A stretch of 64,000 bases of DNA from Candidatus Bariatricus faecipullorum (lineage in GTDB: Bacteria > Bacillota > Clostridia > Lachnospirales > Lachnospiraceae). The stretch covers positions 1-64,000 of the forward strand of contig DWYV01000062.1 of the NCBI GenBank assembly GCA_019118525.1, read 5' to 3'. Below, one piece after another: positions 54,577 to 63,895 of the stretch (position 1 is the first letter of the stretch; the number at the start of each line of letters is the position of its first letter). The notes below the pieces were generated by a model. The model had not been told where the DNA came from, searched no databases, and worked only from the letters and a program-made list of their open reading frames with translations. The translations under genes were made by a program, and so were the position numbers.

Positions 54577-55113
54577 TTATACCAGCTCAATCAGAACTTC
54601 CATGGCAGCGTCACCTTTCCGCTGTCCAATCTTGATAATTCTGGTGTATCCACCTTTCCGGTCTGCATACTTCGGAGCGATTTCTGTAAACAGTTTGTCT
54701 ACCATATCCACTTCTTTTGTATGTTTCTTCTTTCCTGCCTTGTCAGCCGGAATTTCTTTCACCGGGTAGAGCACCTTCAGCATCTGACGTCTTGCATGAA
54801 GTCTGGACGGATTGTCTTTCTTGATTTTTTTGTCAACTTCATCATAAACAGTTCTCTTCTTGCCGTCTACAACTTCTTTGACTCTCTTTCCGTCTTTGTC
54901 TTTTCTCGGAACTTTTGCCTTAACAGTAACTTCTTCGTAGTTGTCCTTCTCTTTTACAGCCATGGCAATCAGACCTTCTGCAATCTTGCGGATTTCTTTT
55001 GCCTTAGCTTCGGTTGTTTTGATTTTACCGTAACGTAACAGAGCTGTTACCTGGTTTCTCAGTAATGCTTTTCTCTGACTGGATGTTCTTCCCAGTTTTC
55101 TATACTTTGCCAT
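54577..55113 (-). CDS. rplQ: 50S ribosomal protein L17, extended form
   Basis: A 178-residue L17. The N-terminal core MAKYRKLGRTSSQRKALLRN and C-terminal GYTRIIKIGQRKGDAAMEVL are standard. Between about residues 55 and 100 a Lys/Asp/Glu-rich insertion (EVTVKAKVPRKDKDGKRV and onward) interrupts the usual stretch before LHARRQ; typical bacterial L17 is about 115-130 residues. GGAGG precedes ATG 55113. It is the last gene of the alpha operon. Confidence 0.95.
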   Translation of the reverse strand: MAKYRKLGRTSSQRKALLRNQVTALLRYGKIKTTEAKAKEIRKIAEGLIAMAVKEKDNYEEVTVKAKVPRKDKDGKRVKEVVDGKKRTVYDEVDKKIKKDNPSRLHARRQMLKVLYPVKEIPADKAGKKKHTKEVDMVDKLFTEIAPKYADRKGGYTRIIKIGQRKGDAAMEVLIELV

Positions 55114-55357
55114 TTCTTTAATCCTCCATATTCTGGGACATGATACATGCTCTTCGGGCTTACTGCACCATGCCATCTGGTTATGCTTTCATCGGGCTTA
55201 CTAGCCAGATTGGGGTCATGCCTGCGGTTCGGACCTTCTCAAGGTAGTTCTTCTAACTAAGACTCGCCGTTCGCTCACGCTCCGCCTCGTCAAGTTACGA
55301 AGAACAGAGTTCGCACTAAATTCAAACTGCGCCTTCGGCTTGTTTTCATTAAGTGCT

Positions 55358-56317
55358 CTACTCTTCGCTTGCGCTGAGTTCGAGACCCAGTTCTTTGAGT
55401 TTTGCCAGAACTTCTTCCAGGGATTTCCGTCCAAGGTTGCGGACTTTCATCATATCTTCGGGAGTTCTGTTGGTCAGTTCTTCCACGGTATTGATTCCTG
55501 CTCTCTTTAAGCAGTTGTAGGAACGTACGGAGAGTTCCAGTTCATCAATACTCATCTCCAGAACTTTTTCTTTTTCATCATCCTCTTTTTCAATCATTAC
55601 TTCAGCAGCCTGCGCTACTTCGGAGAGGTCGATAAAGAGTTTGAGATGTTCATTCAGTACCTTTGCGGCAAGGCTTACTGCCTCGTCCGGCATCAGGGTT
55701 CCATTTGTATATACATCCAGTGTCAGTTTGTCGAAGTCTGTAATCTGTCCCACACGGGTGTTTTCAACAGTCAGATTGACGCGCTCCACGGGTGTATAAA
55801 TAGAATCAATCGGAATTACAGCAATCGGTGAATCCTCACCTTTGTTCTTGTCTGCGCTCACATAGCCCCGGCCTTTTGTAATGGTCAGCTCCATGTACAG
55901 TTTGCTGTCCGCGCCGCCGTTTAAAGTGGCGATAACAGTGTCAGGATTCATAATCTCAATGTCAGAATCTGCCTGGATGTCTGCGCCGGTTACGACTCCT
56001 TCCCCTTCAAACTCGATATATGCTGTTTTCGGCTCGTCAGTTTCGGAAGTGTTCTTGATTGCCAGTGATTTCAGATTCATGATGATTTCCGTCACGTCTT
56101 CTTTTACGCCCGGAATCGAACTGAATTCATGCAGTACACCGTCGATTTTAACCTGGCTGATTGCTGCGCCCGGCAGGGAAGAAAGCATGATTCTTCTCAG
56201 AGAGTTGCCAAGAGTTGTACCATATCCTCTTTCCAGCGGTTCCACTACAAATCTGCCATACTTTTTATCATCTGAAATTTCGGTAATTTCAATATTCGGT
56301 TTATTAAAATCAAACAC
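55358..56317 (-). CDS. rpoA: RNA polymerase alpha subunit
   Basis: A 319-residue subunit that nucleates RNA polymerase assembly. The N-terminal dimerisation domain (about 1-230) has [21 protein letters not shown] linker leads to the C-terminal domain (about 255-315), which contacts promoter UP elements, with [20 protein letters not shown]. The start codon is GTG at 56317, well supported by AGGAGGG upstream. The gap of 244 bases to rplQ contains no supported gene. Confidence 0.97.
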   Translation of the reverse strand: MFDFNKPNIEITEISDDKKYGRFVVEPLERGYGTTLGNSLRRIMLSSLPGAAISQVKIDGVLHEFSSIPGVKEDVTEIIMNLKSLAIKNTSETDEPKTAYIEFEGEGVVTGADIQADSDIEIMNPDTVIATLNGGADSKLYMELTITKGRGYVSADKNKGEDSPIAVIPIDSIYTPVERVNLTVENTRVGQITDFDKLTLDVYTNGTLMPDEAVSLAAKVLNEHLKLFIDLSEVAQAAEVMIEKEDDEKEKVLEMSIDELELSVRSYNCLKRAGINTVEELTNRTPEDMMKVRNLGRKSLEEVLAKLKELGLELSASEE

Positions 56318-56432
56318 TATTTAGTTCCCTCCTTGTGGGTTATTAAATGTTGAGGGTATCTTTCCTGACATAGCCTTAACGAACCTGACAATCAGGTCCG
56401 CTAAGGACTGCAGTCTGTTATAAACACTGGGT

Positions 56433-57026
56433 TTATTTAGAATACAGCTCGACAATCAGCATCTCGTCAACCGGAACGTCGATGGCGTCACGCAGCGGCA
56501 GTTCCTTTACAGTACCTTTCAGGTTTTCTGTATCTACTTCCAGCCAGTCCGGTACCATACGTCCGCCGGTTACTTCCAGGATGTCTTTGTATCTCTGGAA
56601 GCCTTTTTTGCTTTCCTTGATTTCGATTACATCACCGGCTTTTACCAGATAAGAAGGAATCTTTACCTGCTTGCCGTTTACCAGTACGTGTTTGTGGCCG
56701 ACAATCTGTCTTGCCTCACGTCTGGTTCTTGCAAAACCGAGACGGAACACGATGTTGTCCAGTCTGCTCTCCAGAAGAGTCATCAGGTTTTCACCGGTCA
56801 TTCCCTTCATCTGTTTTGCTTTTTTATAGTAATTTCTGAACGGTTTCTCCAGTACGCCGTAGATAAATTTTGCTTTCTGTTTTTCACGTAACTGAAGCGC
56901 ATACTCGCTCATCTTTCTGTTGCTTCTCTTTAACTGTCTGTTAGACTTTTTATCAATTCCTAAATATACCGGATCCATACCTAAGGAACGGCATCTTTTC
57001 AGAACCGGAACTCTATTTACTGCCAT
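56433..57026 (-). CDS. rpsD: 30S ribosomal protein S4
   Basis: A 197-residue S4, a primary 16S rRNA-binding protein. The S4 RNA-binding domain (about 90-150) has SRLDNIVFRLGFARTRREAR and GHKHVLVNGKQVKIPSYLVK. The N-terminus lacks the zinc-binding cysteine set seen in some S4 proteins; only one Cys remains (KRCRSLG). It lies between rpsK and rpoA, the standard alpha-operon place, where S4 often regulates its own operon. Confidence 0.97.
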   Translation of the reverse strand: MAVNRVPVLKRCRSLGMDPVYLGIDKKSNRQLKRSNRKMSEYALQLREKQKAKFIYGVLEKPFRNYYKKAKQMKGMTGENLMTLLESRLDNIVFRLGFARTRREARQIVGHKHVLVNGKQVKIPSYLVKAGDVIEIKESKKGFQRYKDILEVTGGRMVPDWLEVDTENLKGTVKELPLRDAIDVPVDEMLIVELYSK

Positions 57027-57054
57027 GCTCTTTTATCCTCCTACAATTCTTTGA

Positions 57055-57450
57055 CTAGACTCTTCTTCGTTTCGGCGGGCGGCATCCGTTATGCGGAACG
57101 GGTGTTACATCCCGGATACTTGTTACATCGATTCCGCAGGCCTGAAGCGCACGGATTGCTGCTTCTCTTCCTGAACCCGGTCCCTTTACGAATACGTCTA
57201 CTGATTTAAGACCATGAACCAGAGCTGCTTTTGCTGCTGTTTCAGCTGCCATCTGAGCTGCATACGGGGTAGATTTCCTTGAACCTCTAAATCCCAGACC
57301 ACCGGCACTTGCCCATGATAAAGCGTTTCCCTGTGCATCTGTCAGCGTAACGATTGTGTTGTTGAAAGATGACTGGATATGTGCCTGTCCGCGTTCAACG
57401 TTTTTCTTGACACGTTTTTTTGTCACTTTTTTTGTAACTTTTTTAGCCAT
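57055..57450 (-). CDS. rpsK: 30S ribosomal protein S11
   Basis: A 131-residue S11 with the conserved [20 protein letters not shown] near the N-terminus and [17 protein letters not shown] at the end. A lysine-rich N-terminal extension ([15 protein letters not shown]) precedes the fold. It forms part of the 30S platform. It follows rpsM by 26 bases. Confidence 0.97.
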   Translation of the reverse strand: MAKKVTKKVTKKRVKKNVERGQAHIQSSFNNTIVTLTDAQGNALSWASAGGLGFRGSRKSTPYAAQMAAETAAKAALVHGLKSVDVFVKGPGSGREAAIRALQACGIDVTSIRDVTPVPHNGCRPPKRRRV

Positions 57451-57476
57451 TTAAACTAACCTACACTTTCCTTGAT

Positions 57477-57845
57477 TTATTTCTTCTTGTTTGCAACTGT
57501 TCTCTTCGGACCTTTTCTGGTTCTTGCGTTGGTCTTTGTATTCTGACCACGAACCGGAAGTCCTTTTCTGTGGCGGATGCCTCTGTAGCATCCAATTTCC
57601 TGAAGTCTCTTGATATTCATGGCGATTTCACGTCTTAAATCACCTTCTACCATCTGAGTCTCGTCAATAACTGCACTGATTTTTCTTACTTCGTCGTCTG
57701 TCAAATCACGGCAGCGGGTATCCGGATTCACTCCTGCTTCTTTCAGAATGCGGTTGGAACTTGACCGTCCGATTCCATAAATATAAGTGAGTCCGATTTC
57801 CACACGTTTGTCTCTTGGTAAGTCTACACCTGCAATACGGGCCAT
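57477..57845 (-). CDS. rpsM: 30S ribosomal protein S13
   Basis: A 122-residue S13 with [20 protein letters not shown] at the start and [20 protein letters not shown] before the basic tail. It contacts the 50S subunit and tRNA in the P site. GGAGG precedes the ATG, but 316 bases separate it from rpmJ upstream, far more than elsewhere in the operon. Confidence 0.97.
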   Translation of the reverse strand: MARIAGVDLPRDKRVEIGLTYIYGIGRSSSNRILKEAGVNPDTRCRDLTDDEVRKISAVIDETQMVEGDLRREIAMNIKRLQEIGCYRGIRHRKGLPVRGQNTKTNARTRKGPKRTVANKKK

Positions 57846-58161
57846 TTGTGATTTCCTCCATTTTCTTTAATCTGGTTTTCTATCGTCCTAAATTGAGGCT
57901 GCGGGCATTCTGCTGTCAGCGCCCTACCAGGGCCTTATTTCCCCGATATCCCAGCCCAGGTGTGTCGGTATTCACACCCTTTCCGGCAGCCGACGGGTTA
58001 AATCGGCTAATGACCGCCGGTATTGTAAGCGATATACGAGAAACCACCCCTTTTTCTGCAGGTTGTTTCATGTATATCAAATAGCATTCAACGCTGTACA
58101 CACATCCTGGCGTATCCTGCTATCAGCCGCCTAATTCATCGCATAAATTCCCACCGGCTTA
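57846..58161 (-). other. Unusual 316-base spacer between rpmJ and rpsM
   Basis: No ORF with a convincing start is seen on either strand; the longest candidate (61 codons at 57916-58101) has no homology I recognise. Several inverted repeats are visible, such as GGCCCT-ggta-GGGC near 57925. It must be transcribed as part of the ribosomal operon and may carry a structured RNA, an internal promoter or an S13/S4-type control site. Confidence 0.4.
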
Positions 58162-58275
58162 TTAGCCCTGGCGCTGTTTATGCTTCGGGTTTTCGCAGAT
58201 AATTCTGACGCTTCCCTTTCTTTTGATGACTTTGCATTTTTCGCAAATCGGTTTTACTGATGACCTAACTTTCAT
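58162..58275 (-). CDS. rpmJ: 50S ribosomal protein L36
   Basis: A 37-residue L36 starting [20 protein letters not shown] and ending [11 protein letters not shown]. The zinc ligands C11, C14, C27 and H32 are all present, so this is the zinc-binding form. AAGGAGG lies just upstream. It sits between infA and rpsM as in most Firmicutes. Confidence 0.97.
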   Translation of the reverse strand: MKVRSSVKPICEKCKVIKRKGSVRIICENPKHKQRQG

Positions 58276-58393
58276 GTCAAATCCTCCTTTCCCCTTTGCA
58301 TTGCCTCTTGTTTACTCTGTTTTGGGCGCAAAAAGCCCGCAAACAGTTCGGCTAATATTATAGCACTGTTTCCAAGCCAAAGTCAACTGTTTT

Positions 58394-58612
58394 TTACTTA
58401 TCTCTCCAGATAATTCTGCCCTTGGAAAGGTCATACGGAGAGAGCTCCAGTGTTACCTTGTCTCCCGGAAGAATTTTAATAAAATTCATCCGAAGCTTGC
58501 CGCTGATATGGGCAAGTACCTGATGGCCGTTTTCCAGTTCCACCTGGAACATGGCATTCGGCAGTTTTTCTACTACTACGCCTTCGATTTCAATTACATC
58601 TGCTTTTGACAT
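58394..58612 (-). CDS. infA: Translation initiation factor IF-1
   Basis: A 72-residue OB-fold protein, starting [20 protein letters not shown] and ending [15 protein letters not shown]. It binds the ribosomal A site during initiation. The start lies one base after the stop of the KOW-domain gene. Confidence 0.97.
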   Translation of the reverse strand: MSKADVIEIEGVVVEKLPNAMFQVELENGHQVLAHISGKLRMNFIKILPGDKVTLELSPYDLSKGRIIWRDK

Positions 58613-58613
58613 T

Positions 58614-58880
58614 TTACTGGTCCTCCTTCATTCCTGATTCCCGTTTTCTGTATTGTTTCAGTATCCGTCTGACTGCTGCATCGTCTGCCGCATCTGTATC
58701 GTAAACTTTCCGGATAAGCTGCACATGCTTTTTTTTCTTTTTTTTCAGTCTGTCCAGGGTACGGATTTTCCCGTCCGCCAGATATACATATATCTCATCC
58801 AGGTCCATGATTACATAGATTCGGTCTCTGTCATGTCCTGCCATGGATTTTGCAAGCATTCCTTTTTCCCATCTGTCCAT
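58614..58880 (-). CDS. KOW-domain RNA-binding protein (L14e-like)
   Basis: An 88-residue protein. Its N-terminal half is a KOW/SH3-like fold: [20 protein letters not shown] followed by [21 protein letters not shown] charged helical C-terminus follows. Proteins of this kind occur between map and infA in many Firmicutes and are described as ribosomal L14e/L27e-like; the precise role in ribosome function is not known to me. Confidence 0.85.
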   Translation of the reverse strand: MDRWEKGMLAKSMAGHDRDRIYVIMDLDEIYVYLADGKIRTLDRLKKKKKKHVQLIRKVYDTDAADDAAVRRILKQYRKRESGMKEDQ

Positions 58881-58893
58881 CTTATGCCCTTCC

Positions 58894-59670
58894 TTATCTC
58901 TGATTCCGGACTTTCTCTGCCCCCAGGGTCAGAATCTTCGGTTCTCCTTCCGTTATCAGCACCGTGTTTTCATAGTGTGCCGAAAGGGAACCGTCCGCCG
59001 TCACTACGGTCCATCCGTCTGCCATCCACCGTACTTCTTCTCCTCCGGCGGTCAGCATGGGCTCAATGGCCAGTGTCATGCCGGCCTTCAGCTTCGGCCC
59101 TTTCCTTCGCATTCTGAAATTTGGAATCTCCGGACTTTCATGCAGCCTGGTACCGATTCCGTGGCCGCACAGCTCCCGGACAACACCGCATCCGTTCTGC
59201 CGGGCATATTCTTCCACTGCTGCGGATATATCATATAAATGGCAGCCATCCCTGGCATACCTGATACCCCTGAAAAAGCTCTCCTGCGTCACCTCTATCA
59301 GCTTTTCGGCCTCTTTCGTGATTTCGCCCACCCCGTAAGTCCGGGCTGCGTCCGAATGATAGCCTTTGTAAATCACGCCCGCATCCAGACTCACGATATC
59401 CCCTTCTTTGAGTACCCGGTCGCGGGAGGGGATTCCGTGAACGACTTCGCTGTTCACCGAGACACAGACTGATGCCGGATACCCGTTGTAATTCAGGAAA
59501 GAAGGTTCGCAGCCATAGCTGCGAATCACTTCTTCACCCAGTCTGTCAATATCCAGTGTTGTCACTCCTGGTTTTACTGCTTTTTTCAGTTCGTCGTGTA
59601 CGATAGCCAGAATCCTTCCGGCTTCTGTCATCAGCTCAGTTTCTCTCTCTGATTTTATCGTAATTGACAT
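58894..59670 (-). CDS. map: Methionine aminopeptidase, type I
   Basis: A 258-residue metalloenzyme removing N-terminal methionine. All five metal ligands are visible: D in VSLDAGVIYKG and D in GYHSDAARTYG, H in CGHGIGTRLHE, E in LAIEPMLTAGG and E in SAHYENTVLITEG. It begins 3 bases after adk and is co-translated with it. The short type Ia form lacks an N-terminal extension. Confidence 0.96.
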   Translation of the reverse strand: MSITIKSERETELMTEAGRILAIVHDELKKAVKPGVTTLDIDRLGEEVIRSYGCEPSFLNYNGYPASVCVSVNSEVVHGIPSRDRVLKEGDIVSLDAGVIYKGYHSDAARTYGVGEITKEAEKLIEVTQESFFRGIRYARDGCHLYDISAAVEEYARQNGCGVVRELCGHGIGTRLHESPEIPNFRMRRKGPKLKAGMTLAIEPMLTAGGEEVRWMADGWTVVTADGSLSAHYENTVLITEGEPKILTLGAEKVRNQR

Positions 59671-59673
59671 AGA

Positions 59674-60318
59674 TTATTCTCCCAGAATTCCGACAATCTC
59701 CGCAAATACGTCTTCCATATCTTTTGTTCCGTCCACGGTCTTCAGAATTCCGGCCTTTGTATAGTAATCAATCAGCGGCTGAGTCTGCTCATGATACACA
59801 CCCAGACGTTTCTGAACCGTCTCCGGCTTGTCGTCGTCGCGGAGAATCAGCTCGCCGCCGCAGACATCACAGACACCCTCTTTTTTCGGTGCTGCGTATA
59901 CCAGATGGTATGTAGCTCCACATCCAACGCAGGCACGGCGTCCTCCCATCCGGTTTACAATGTTTTCATCCGGCACGTCCACGTCAATGGCATATTCCAT
60001 TTTCTGCCCCTGGGCGGCAAGTGCCTTGTCCAGTGCCTCTGCCTGGGGAATGGTTCTCGGGAAACCGTCCAGCACGTATCCGTTTTCACAGTCTGCCTGA
60101 TTTACACGGTCCACTACCAGGTCTACTACCAGTTCGTCCGGTACGAGAAGGCCCTGGTCCATGTATGTCCTGGCTTTTTTCCCAAGCTCTGTGCCCTCTT
60201 TAATGTTTGCACGGAAAATGTCTCCGGTAGAGATATGGGGAATTCCATATTTTGCTGCGATTTTTTTTGCCTGAGTGCCTTTTCCGGCGCCCGGTGCTCC
60301 TAACATGATAATTTTCAT
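59674..60318 (-). CDS. adk: Adenylate kinase, zinc-lid type
   Basis: A 214-residue enzyme interconverting ATP+AMP and 2 ADP. It has the P-loop [10 protein letters not shown] (7-16), the AMP site [12 protein letters not shown] and [11 protein letters not shown]. The lid (about 125-160) has four cysteines, CVGC and CDVC, that bind zinc structurally, as in Gram-positive enzymes. It follows secY after 111 bases that contain a long hairpin. Confidence 0.96.
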   Translation of the reverse strand: MKIIMLGAPGAGKGTQAKKIAAKYGIPHISTGDIFRANIKEGTELGKKARTYMDQGLLVPDELVVDLVVDRVNQADCENGYVLDGFPRTIPQAEALDKALAAQGQKMEYAIDVDVPDENIVNRMGGRRACVGCGATYHLVYAAPKKEGVCDVCGGELILRDDDKPETVQKRLGVYHEQTQPLIDYYTKAGILKTVDGTKDMEDVFAEIVGILGE

Positions 60319-60370
60319 TGTCCGGTTCCTCCTTTAATCATCATAGTGTTCTTATGAGTGGCTATATATG

Positions 60371-60423
60371 AACTTAACTCGTTGAATTTTATCCCCTTTG
60401 GGATAAAAAGCAACGAGCTAACT
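60371..60423 (-). promoter_or_regulatory. Long hairpin between secY and adk
   Basis: Read leftwards, TTAGCTCGTTG and CTTTTTATCCC pair with GGGATAAAA and CAACGAGTTAA around AAAG, a stem of about 20 bp with one bulge. No T run follows directly, so it may be a processing or attenuation structure and not a full terminator, since adk and map lie downstream. Confidence 0.5.
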
Positions 60424-60429
60424 GTTCAT

Positions 60430-61782
60430 TTAATATCCAAGGAAGCTGTTCTTCATTCCGTTTCCTTTGCTGTTTAAAAAGCCTGTGTAATTCCGCACCA
60501 GCATCTGGGACTCTATCTGTTTTACCGTCTCCAGTACAACCCCGATGATAATGATAAGGGATGTACCGCCAAAGGACACACTGGCGCCCAGTGTTCCCTG
60601 GAAGATGAACGGAATTACCTGGATGATAACCAGACCGCATGCGCCTATGAAAATAATGTAATGAAGAATATTCTGCAGATAATCTACCGTGGGTTTACCC
60701 GGACGGATACCCGGAATAAATCCACCGCTTTTCTTCATATTGTTTGCAATTTCCAGCGGATTGAAGGTAATGCTCGTGTAAAAATAAGCAAAAAATACAG
60801 TCAGAAGGATGTAAACTGCCAGTCCCCAGGAATAATAGGGATACTGGGGATTACACCAGTAGCTGGAAGTCAGACCTCTCAGTATCTGGCTTCCGATTCC
60901 GGTTCCGTTTCCTCTTCCAAGGAAACTTGCAATTACAACCGGAGTCTGCATCAGGGAGGAAGCAAAGATAACCGGGATAACACCGGCGGTATTTACTTTC
61001 AGCGGGATGCTGGAACTCTGTCCGCCAACTGCTTTTCTTCCCTGTACCTTCTGGGAATACTGTACCGGAATTCTTCTCTCTCCGCCCTGGAGGATAACAG
61101 TCATCACTACCAGCGCAAGGATTACCAGAATGATAATCACTACTGCCAGCCCGCCCTGGGCCAGTCCTTTGCCCTGCACGAACTGTTCGTACAGTGTAGT
61201 GAGGTCGCTTGGAACACGGGAAAGAATGTTAATCAGAAGGACGATGGAGATACCATTGCCTACTCCCTTTTCCGTAATCCTTTCTCCAATCCACATCAGG
61301 AATGCGGAACCTGCTGTCAGTGTCAGCACAACGATTGCCGCATTTACAAAGTTGAATTCCACCAGCAGTCCCTGACGTCCAAATCCCACCGCCATGGCAG
61401 TGGACTGAATCAGCGCAAGAAGAACGGTTACATAACGGGTGATGGCAGTAATTTTCTTTCTGCCGTCCTCGCCTTCCTTCTGCATCTCTTCCAGTCTCGG
61501 AATCGCAATCGTCAGAAGCTGCATGATAATAGAAGATGTGATATACGGTGTAATACTCAGCGCAAAAATCGACATCTGCTCAAAGGAGCCGCCGGTGAAA
61601 GCGTTAAAAAAGTTAAACGTATCACCGGACTGGCTCTCAAAAAAGTTCTGAATATAAGTCGGGTCAACCCCGGGAGTCGGAAGCTGGGAGCCCAGTCTTA
61701 CAACTACCAGCATCGCAAGGGTGTAAAAGATTTTTCTCCGTATATCATCAATCTGAAACGCTCTACGGACTGTCTTAAGCAT
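60430..61782 (-). CDS. secY: Preprotein translocase subunit SecY
   Basis: A 450-residue channel protein with ten transmembrane helices, the core of the SecYEG translocon. It has LPTPGVDPTYIQNFF at the first periplasmic loop, FALSITPYITSSIIMQLLTI in the plug/TM2 area and GFIPGIRPGKPTVDYL in the cytoplasmic loop. Its ATG shares one base with the rplO stop (TAATG), so translation is coupled. Confidence 0.97.
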   Translation of the reverse strand: MLKTVRRAFQIDDIRRKIFYTLAMLVVVRLGSQLPTPGVDPTYIQNFFESQSGDTFNFFNAFTGGSFEQMSIFALSITPYITSSIIMQLLTIAIPRLEEMQKEGEDGRKKITAITRYVTVLLALIQSTAMAVGFGRQGLLVEFNFVNAAIVVLTLTAGSAFLMWIGERITEKGVGNGISIVLLINILSRVPSDLTTLYEQFVQGKGLAQGGLAVVIIILVILALVVMTVILQGGERRIPVQYSQKVQGRKAVGGQSSSIPLKVNTAGVIPVIFASSLMQTPVVIASFLGRGNGTGIGSQILRGLTSSYWCNPQYPYYSWGLAVYILLTVFFAYFYTSITFNPLEIANNMKKSGGFIPGIRPGKPTVDYLQNILHYIIFIGACGLVIIQVIPFIFQGTLGASVSFGGTSLIIIIGVVLETVKQIESQMLVRNYTGFLNSKGNGMKNSFLGY

Positions 61783-62222
61783 TAAATCACCTCTGCTTTT
61801 CCACCAAGTGCTTCAATCTTTTCCACTGCTCCTGCACTGAATGCATTTGCCTGAACTGTAAGCTTTTTGGTTAACTCTCCATTTCCAAGAATTTTAACGC
61901 CATCCCGCGGATTTTTAACGACGCCTGCCTCAATCAGTGTCTCAACGCTTACAACAGCCTCGTTGTCAAAGCGCTCCAGTTCACTTACATTGATGCCTAC
62001 GATGGTTTTGGAGTTCCTGCATGTGAAGCCTCTCTTCGGAAGACGTCTGTACAGCGGCATCTGACCGCCTTCAAATCCCGGTCTCGGTGCTCCGGAACGG
62101 GCTTTCTGGCCTTTGTGTCCCTTACCGGCTGTCTTACCGTTTCCTGAACCGTGTCCACGTCCTTTTCTGAAGTTGTTGCTGTGCTTTGCACCGTCAGCAG
62201 GTCTTAAATTTGATAAGTCCAT
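61782..62222 (-). CDS. rplO: 50S ribosomal protein L15
   Basis: A 146-residue L15. Its Gly/Lys/Arg-rich N-terminal arm ([20 protein letters not shown]) threads into 23S rRNA, followed by [17 protein letters not shown]. The globular C-terminus ends [15 protein letters not shown]. It sits between rpmD and secY, the standard spc order. Confidence 0.97.
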   Translation of the reverse strand: MDLSNLRPADGAKHSNNFRKGRGHGSGNGKTAGKGHKGQKARSGAPRPGFEGGQMPLYRRLPKRGFTCRNSKTIVGINVSELERFDNEAVVSVETLIEAGVVKNPRDGVKILGNGELTKKLTVQANAFSAGAVEKIEALGGKAEVI

Positions 62223-62248
62223 TGTGACACCTCCTTTTCGAATCTATA

Positions 62249-62428
62249 TTATACTTCTTCTACTTTCACCAGGTGTCTTACCTGCTGAACCATTCCTCTG
62301 GTTCCTGCGTTGTCCGGTAAAACAACTGACTTGTTGAGCTTTCTGAGCCCCAGGGCCTCTACTGTCCTTTTGTGCTTCGGAATAGCTCCGATTGTTGATT
62401 TTACTAATGTGATTTTCAAATCTGCCAT
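62249..62428 (-). CDS. rpmD: 50S ribosomal protein L30
   Basis: A 59-residue L30, starting [20 protein letters not shown], with the family segment [20 protein letters not shown] 62428 with GGAG 6 bases upstream is preferred over an in-frame TTG/GTG further up that overlaps rpsE. It lies 13 bases after rpsE. Confidence 0.96.
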   Translation of the reverse strand: MADLKITLVKSTIGAIPKHKRTVEALGLRKLNKSVVLPDNAGTRGMVQQVRHLVKVEEV

Positions 62429-62441
62429 CTTCGACTCCTCC

Positions 62442-62951
62442 TTAGCCAATAATTTCTTCGAGGGATTTGCCGCGAAGCCGTACTACCTCATCAGGAGATT
62501 TTACCTGCTTTAATCCATTGATAGTAGCCAGTACAACGTTCTGTTTGTTTCTGGAACCCATGGATTTGGTACGGATGTTCTTAATTCCTGCCATCTCGAT
62601 TACGGCACGGGCCGGACCGCCGGCGATTACACCGGTACCTTCCGGAGCTGTCTTCAGAAGCACGGAAGCGCTTCCGAATGTACCAATCTGGTCATGGGTA
62701 ATGCTTTCTTTCTCATCCAGGGCTACGCTAATCAGGTTCTTGGCTGCGTCTTCTTTCCCTTTGCGGATAGCTTCCGGAATTTCAGTTGCCTTTCCAAGTC
62801 CTGCTCCAACATGGCCGTTTCCATCGCCAACAACTACTAAAGCTGTGAATTTGAAGTTACGGCCACCCTTAACAACTTTGGTTACACGCTTAATTGATAC
62901 TACTTTTTCATTCAGCTCAAGCTGACTTGCATCAATACGTTCCTGTTTCAT
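62442..62951 (-). CDS. rpsE: 30S ribosomal protein S5
   Basis: A 169-residue S5 with the double-stranded RNA-binding-like N-terminal domain ([40 protein letters not shown]) and the C-terminal domain containing [19 protein letters not shown]. It affects translational accuracy. GGAGG precedes the start. Confidence 0.97.
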   Translation of the reverse strand: MKQERIDASQLELNEKVVSIKRVTKVVKGGRNFKFTALVVVGDGNGHVGAGLGKATEIPEAIRKGKEDAAKNLISVALDEKESITHDQIGTFGSASVLLKTAPEGTGVIAGGPARAVIEMAGIKNIRTKSMGSRNKQNVVLATINGLKQVKSPDEVVRLRGKSLEEIIG

Positions 62952-62965
62952 GTGTGTTCCTCCTT

Positions 62966-63334
62966 CTAGAATTCTAAGCCAGCTTCTCTTGCTGCGTCTG
63001 CCAGTGCTTTTACTTTGCCGTGGAAGATGTATCCTCCTCTGTCAAATACAACAGTGGTGATTCCTTTTTCCAGTGCTTTCTTTGCAATAACAGTTCCAAC
63101 ATATGCTGCTGCTTCTACATTGCTGGTTTTTTCCAGTTCTGCTTTCACATCCTTCTGAAGAGTGGACGCAGAAACAAGCGTATTTCCAACTGTATCATCT
63201 ATAATCTGTGCATAAATATGCTGATTGCTTCTGAACACAGCCAGACGCGGTCTCTCGGCGGTTCCGCTGAGATGGTTGCGTAATCTTCTGTGTTTCTTTA
63301 CACGAACTTCGCTTCTTGATTTTTTACTAACCAT
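62966..63334 (-). CDS. rplR: 50S ribosomal protein L18
   Basis: A 122-residue L18 that binds 5S rRNA. It opens with a basic arm, [20 protein letters not shown], followed by [18 protein letters not shown] and [20 protein letters not shown] near the C-terminus. It is 18 bases after rplF. Confidence 0.97.
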   Translation of the reverse strand: MVSKKSRSEVRVKKHRRLRNHLSGTAERPRLAVFRSNQHIYAQIIDDTVGNTLVSASTLQKDVKAELEKTSNVEAAAYVGTVIAKKALEKGITTVVFDRGGYIFHGKVKALADAAREAGLEF

Positions 63335-63352
63335 TGTTCACACTCTCCTTAC

Positions 63353-63895
63353 TTATTTTTTACCAGTCTTACCAACTTTGCGGCGGATAGTCTCGTCAGC
63401 ATACTTGATACCTTTGCCCTTGTACGGCTCCGGACGTCTCTTGTCCCGGATTTCTGCTGCATACTGACCTACTTTTTCCTTGCTGATTCCCTTAACGATA
63501 ATCTTGTTCTGTCCTTCTACGACAGTCTCGATACCTTCCGGGTCTTCCATTTCAACTGGATGAGAGTATCCCAGGTTCAGTGTCAGTTTCTTGCCTGCTT
63601 TTGCAGCTCTGTAACCTACACCATTTACTTCAAGAACCTTCTCATATCCTTCCGTTACACCGATTACCATGTTGTTAATCAGTGTTCTGGTCAGGCCGTG
63701 AAGAGATTTCATCTTCTTTAAGTCGTTCGGTCTGGAAACGATAACTTCGTCGCCTTCTTTTTTGATTTCCATTTCTGCCGGGAGTACTCTTTCCAGAGTT
63801 CCCTTCGGACCTTTTACAGTCACTTTGTTATTCTCAGCAATTTCAACAGTTACTCCTGCCGGAACTGCTACCGGATGTCTTCCAATACGTGACAT
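63353..63895 (-). CDS. rplF: 50S ribosomal protein L6
   Basis: A 180-residue L6 with two repeated domains: [20 protein letters not shown] in the first and the signature [19 protein letters not shown] near the C-terminus of the second. It binds 23S rRNA near the elongation-factor site. The 105 bases beyond its start to the window end hold no gene. rpsH would be expected just upstream, so the start of the operon is outside the window. Confidence 0.97.
   Translation of the reverse strand: MSRIGRHPVAVPAGVTVEIAENNKVTVKGPKGTLERVLPAEMEIKKEGDEVIVSRPNDLKKMKSLHGLTRTLINNMVIGVTEGYEKVLEVNGVGYRAAKAGKKLTLNLGYSHPVEMEDPEGIETVVEGQNKIIVKGISKEKVGQYAAEIRDKRRPEPYKGKGIKYADETIRRKVGKTGKK

Noticed and set aside
57916-58101. 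A 61-codon minus-strand ORF in the rpmJ-rpsM spacer
   Set aside because: No ribosome binding site at a useful distance and no family recognised. The spacer is better described as untranslated until shown otherwise.
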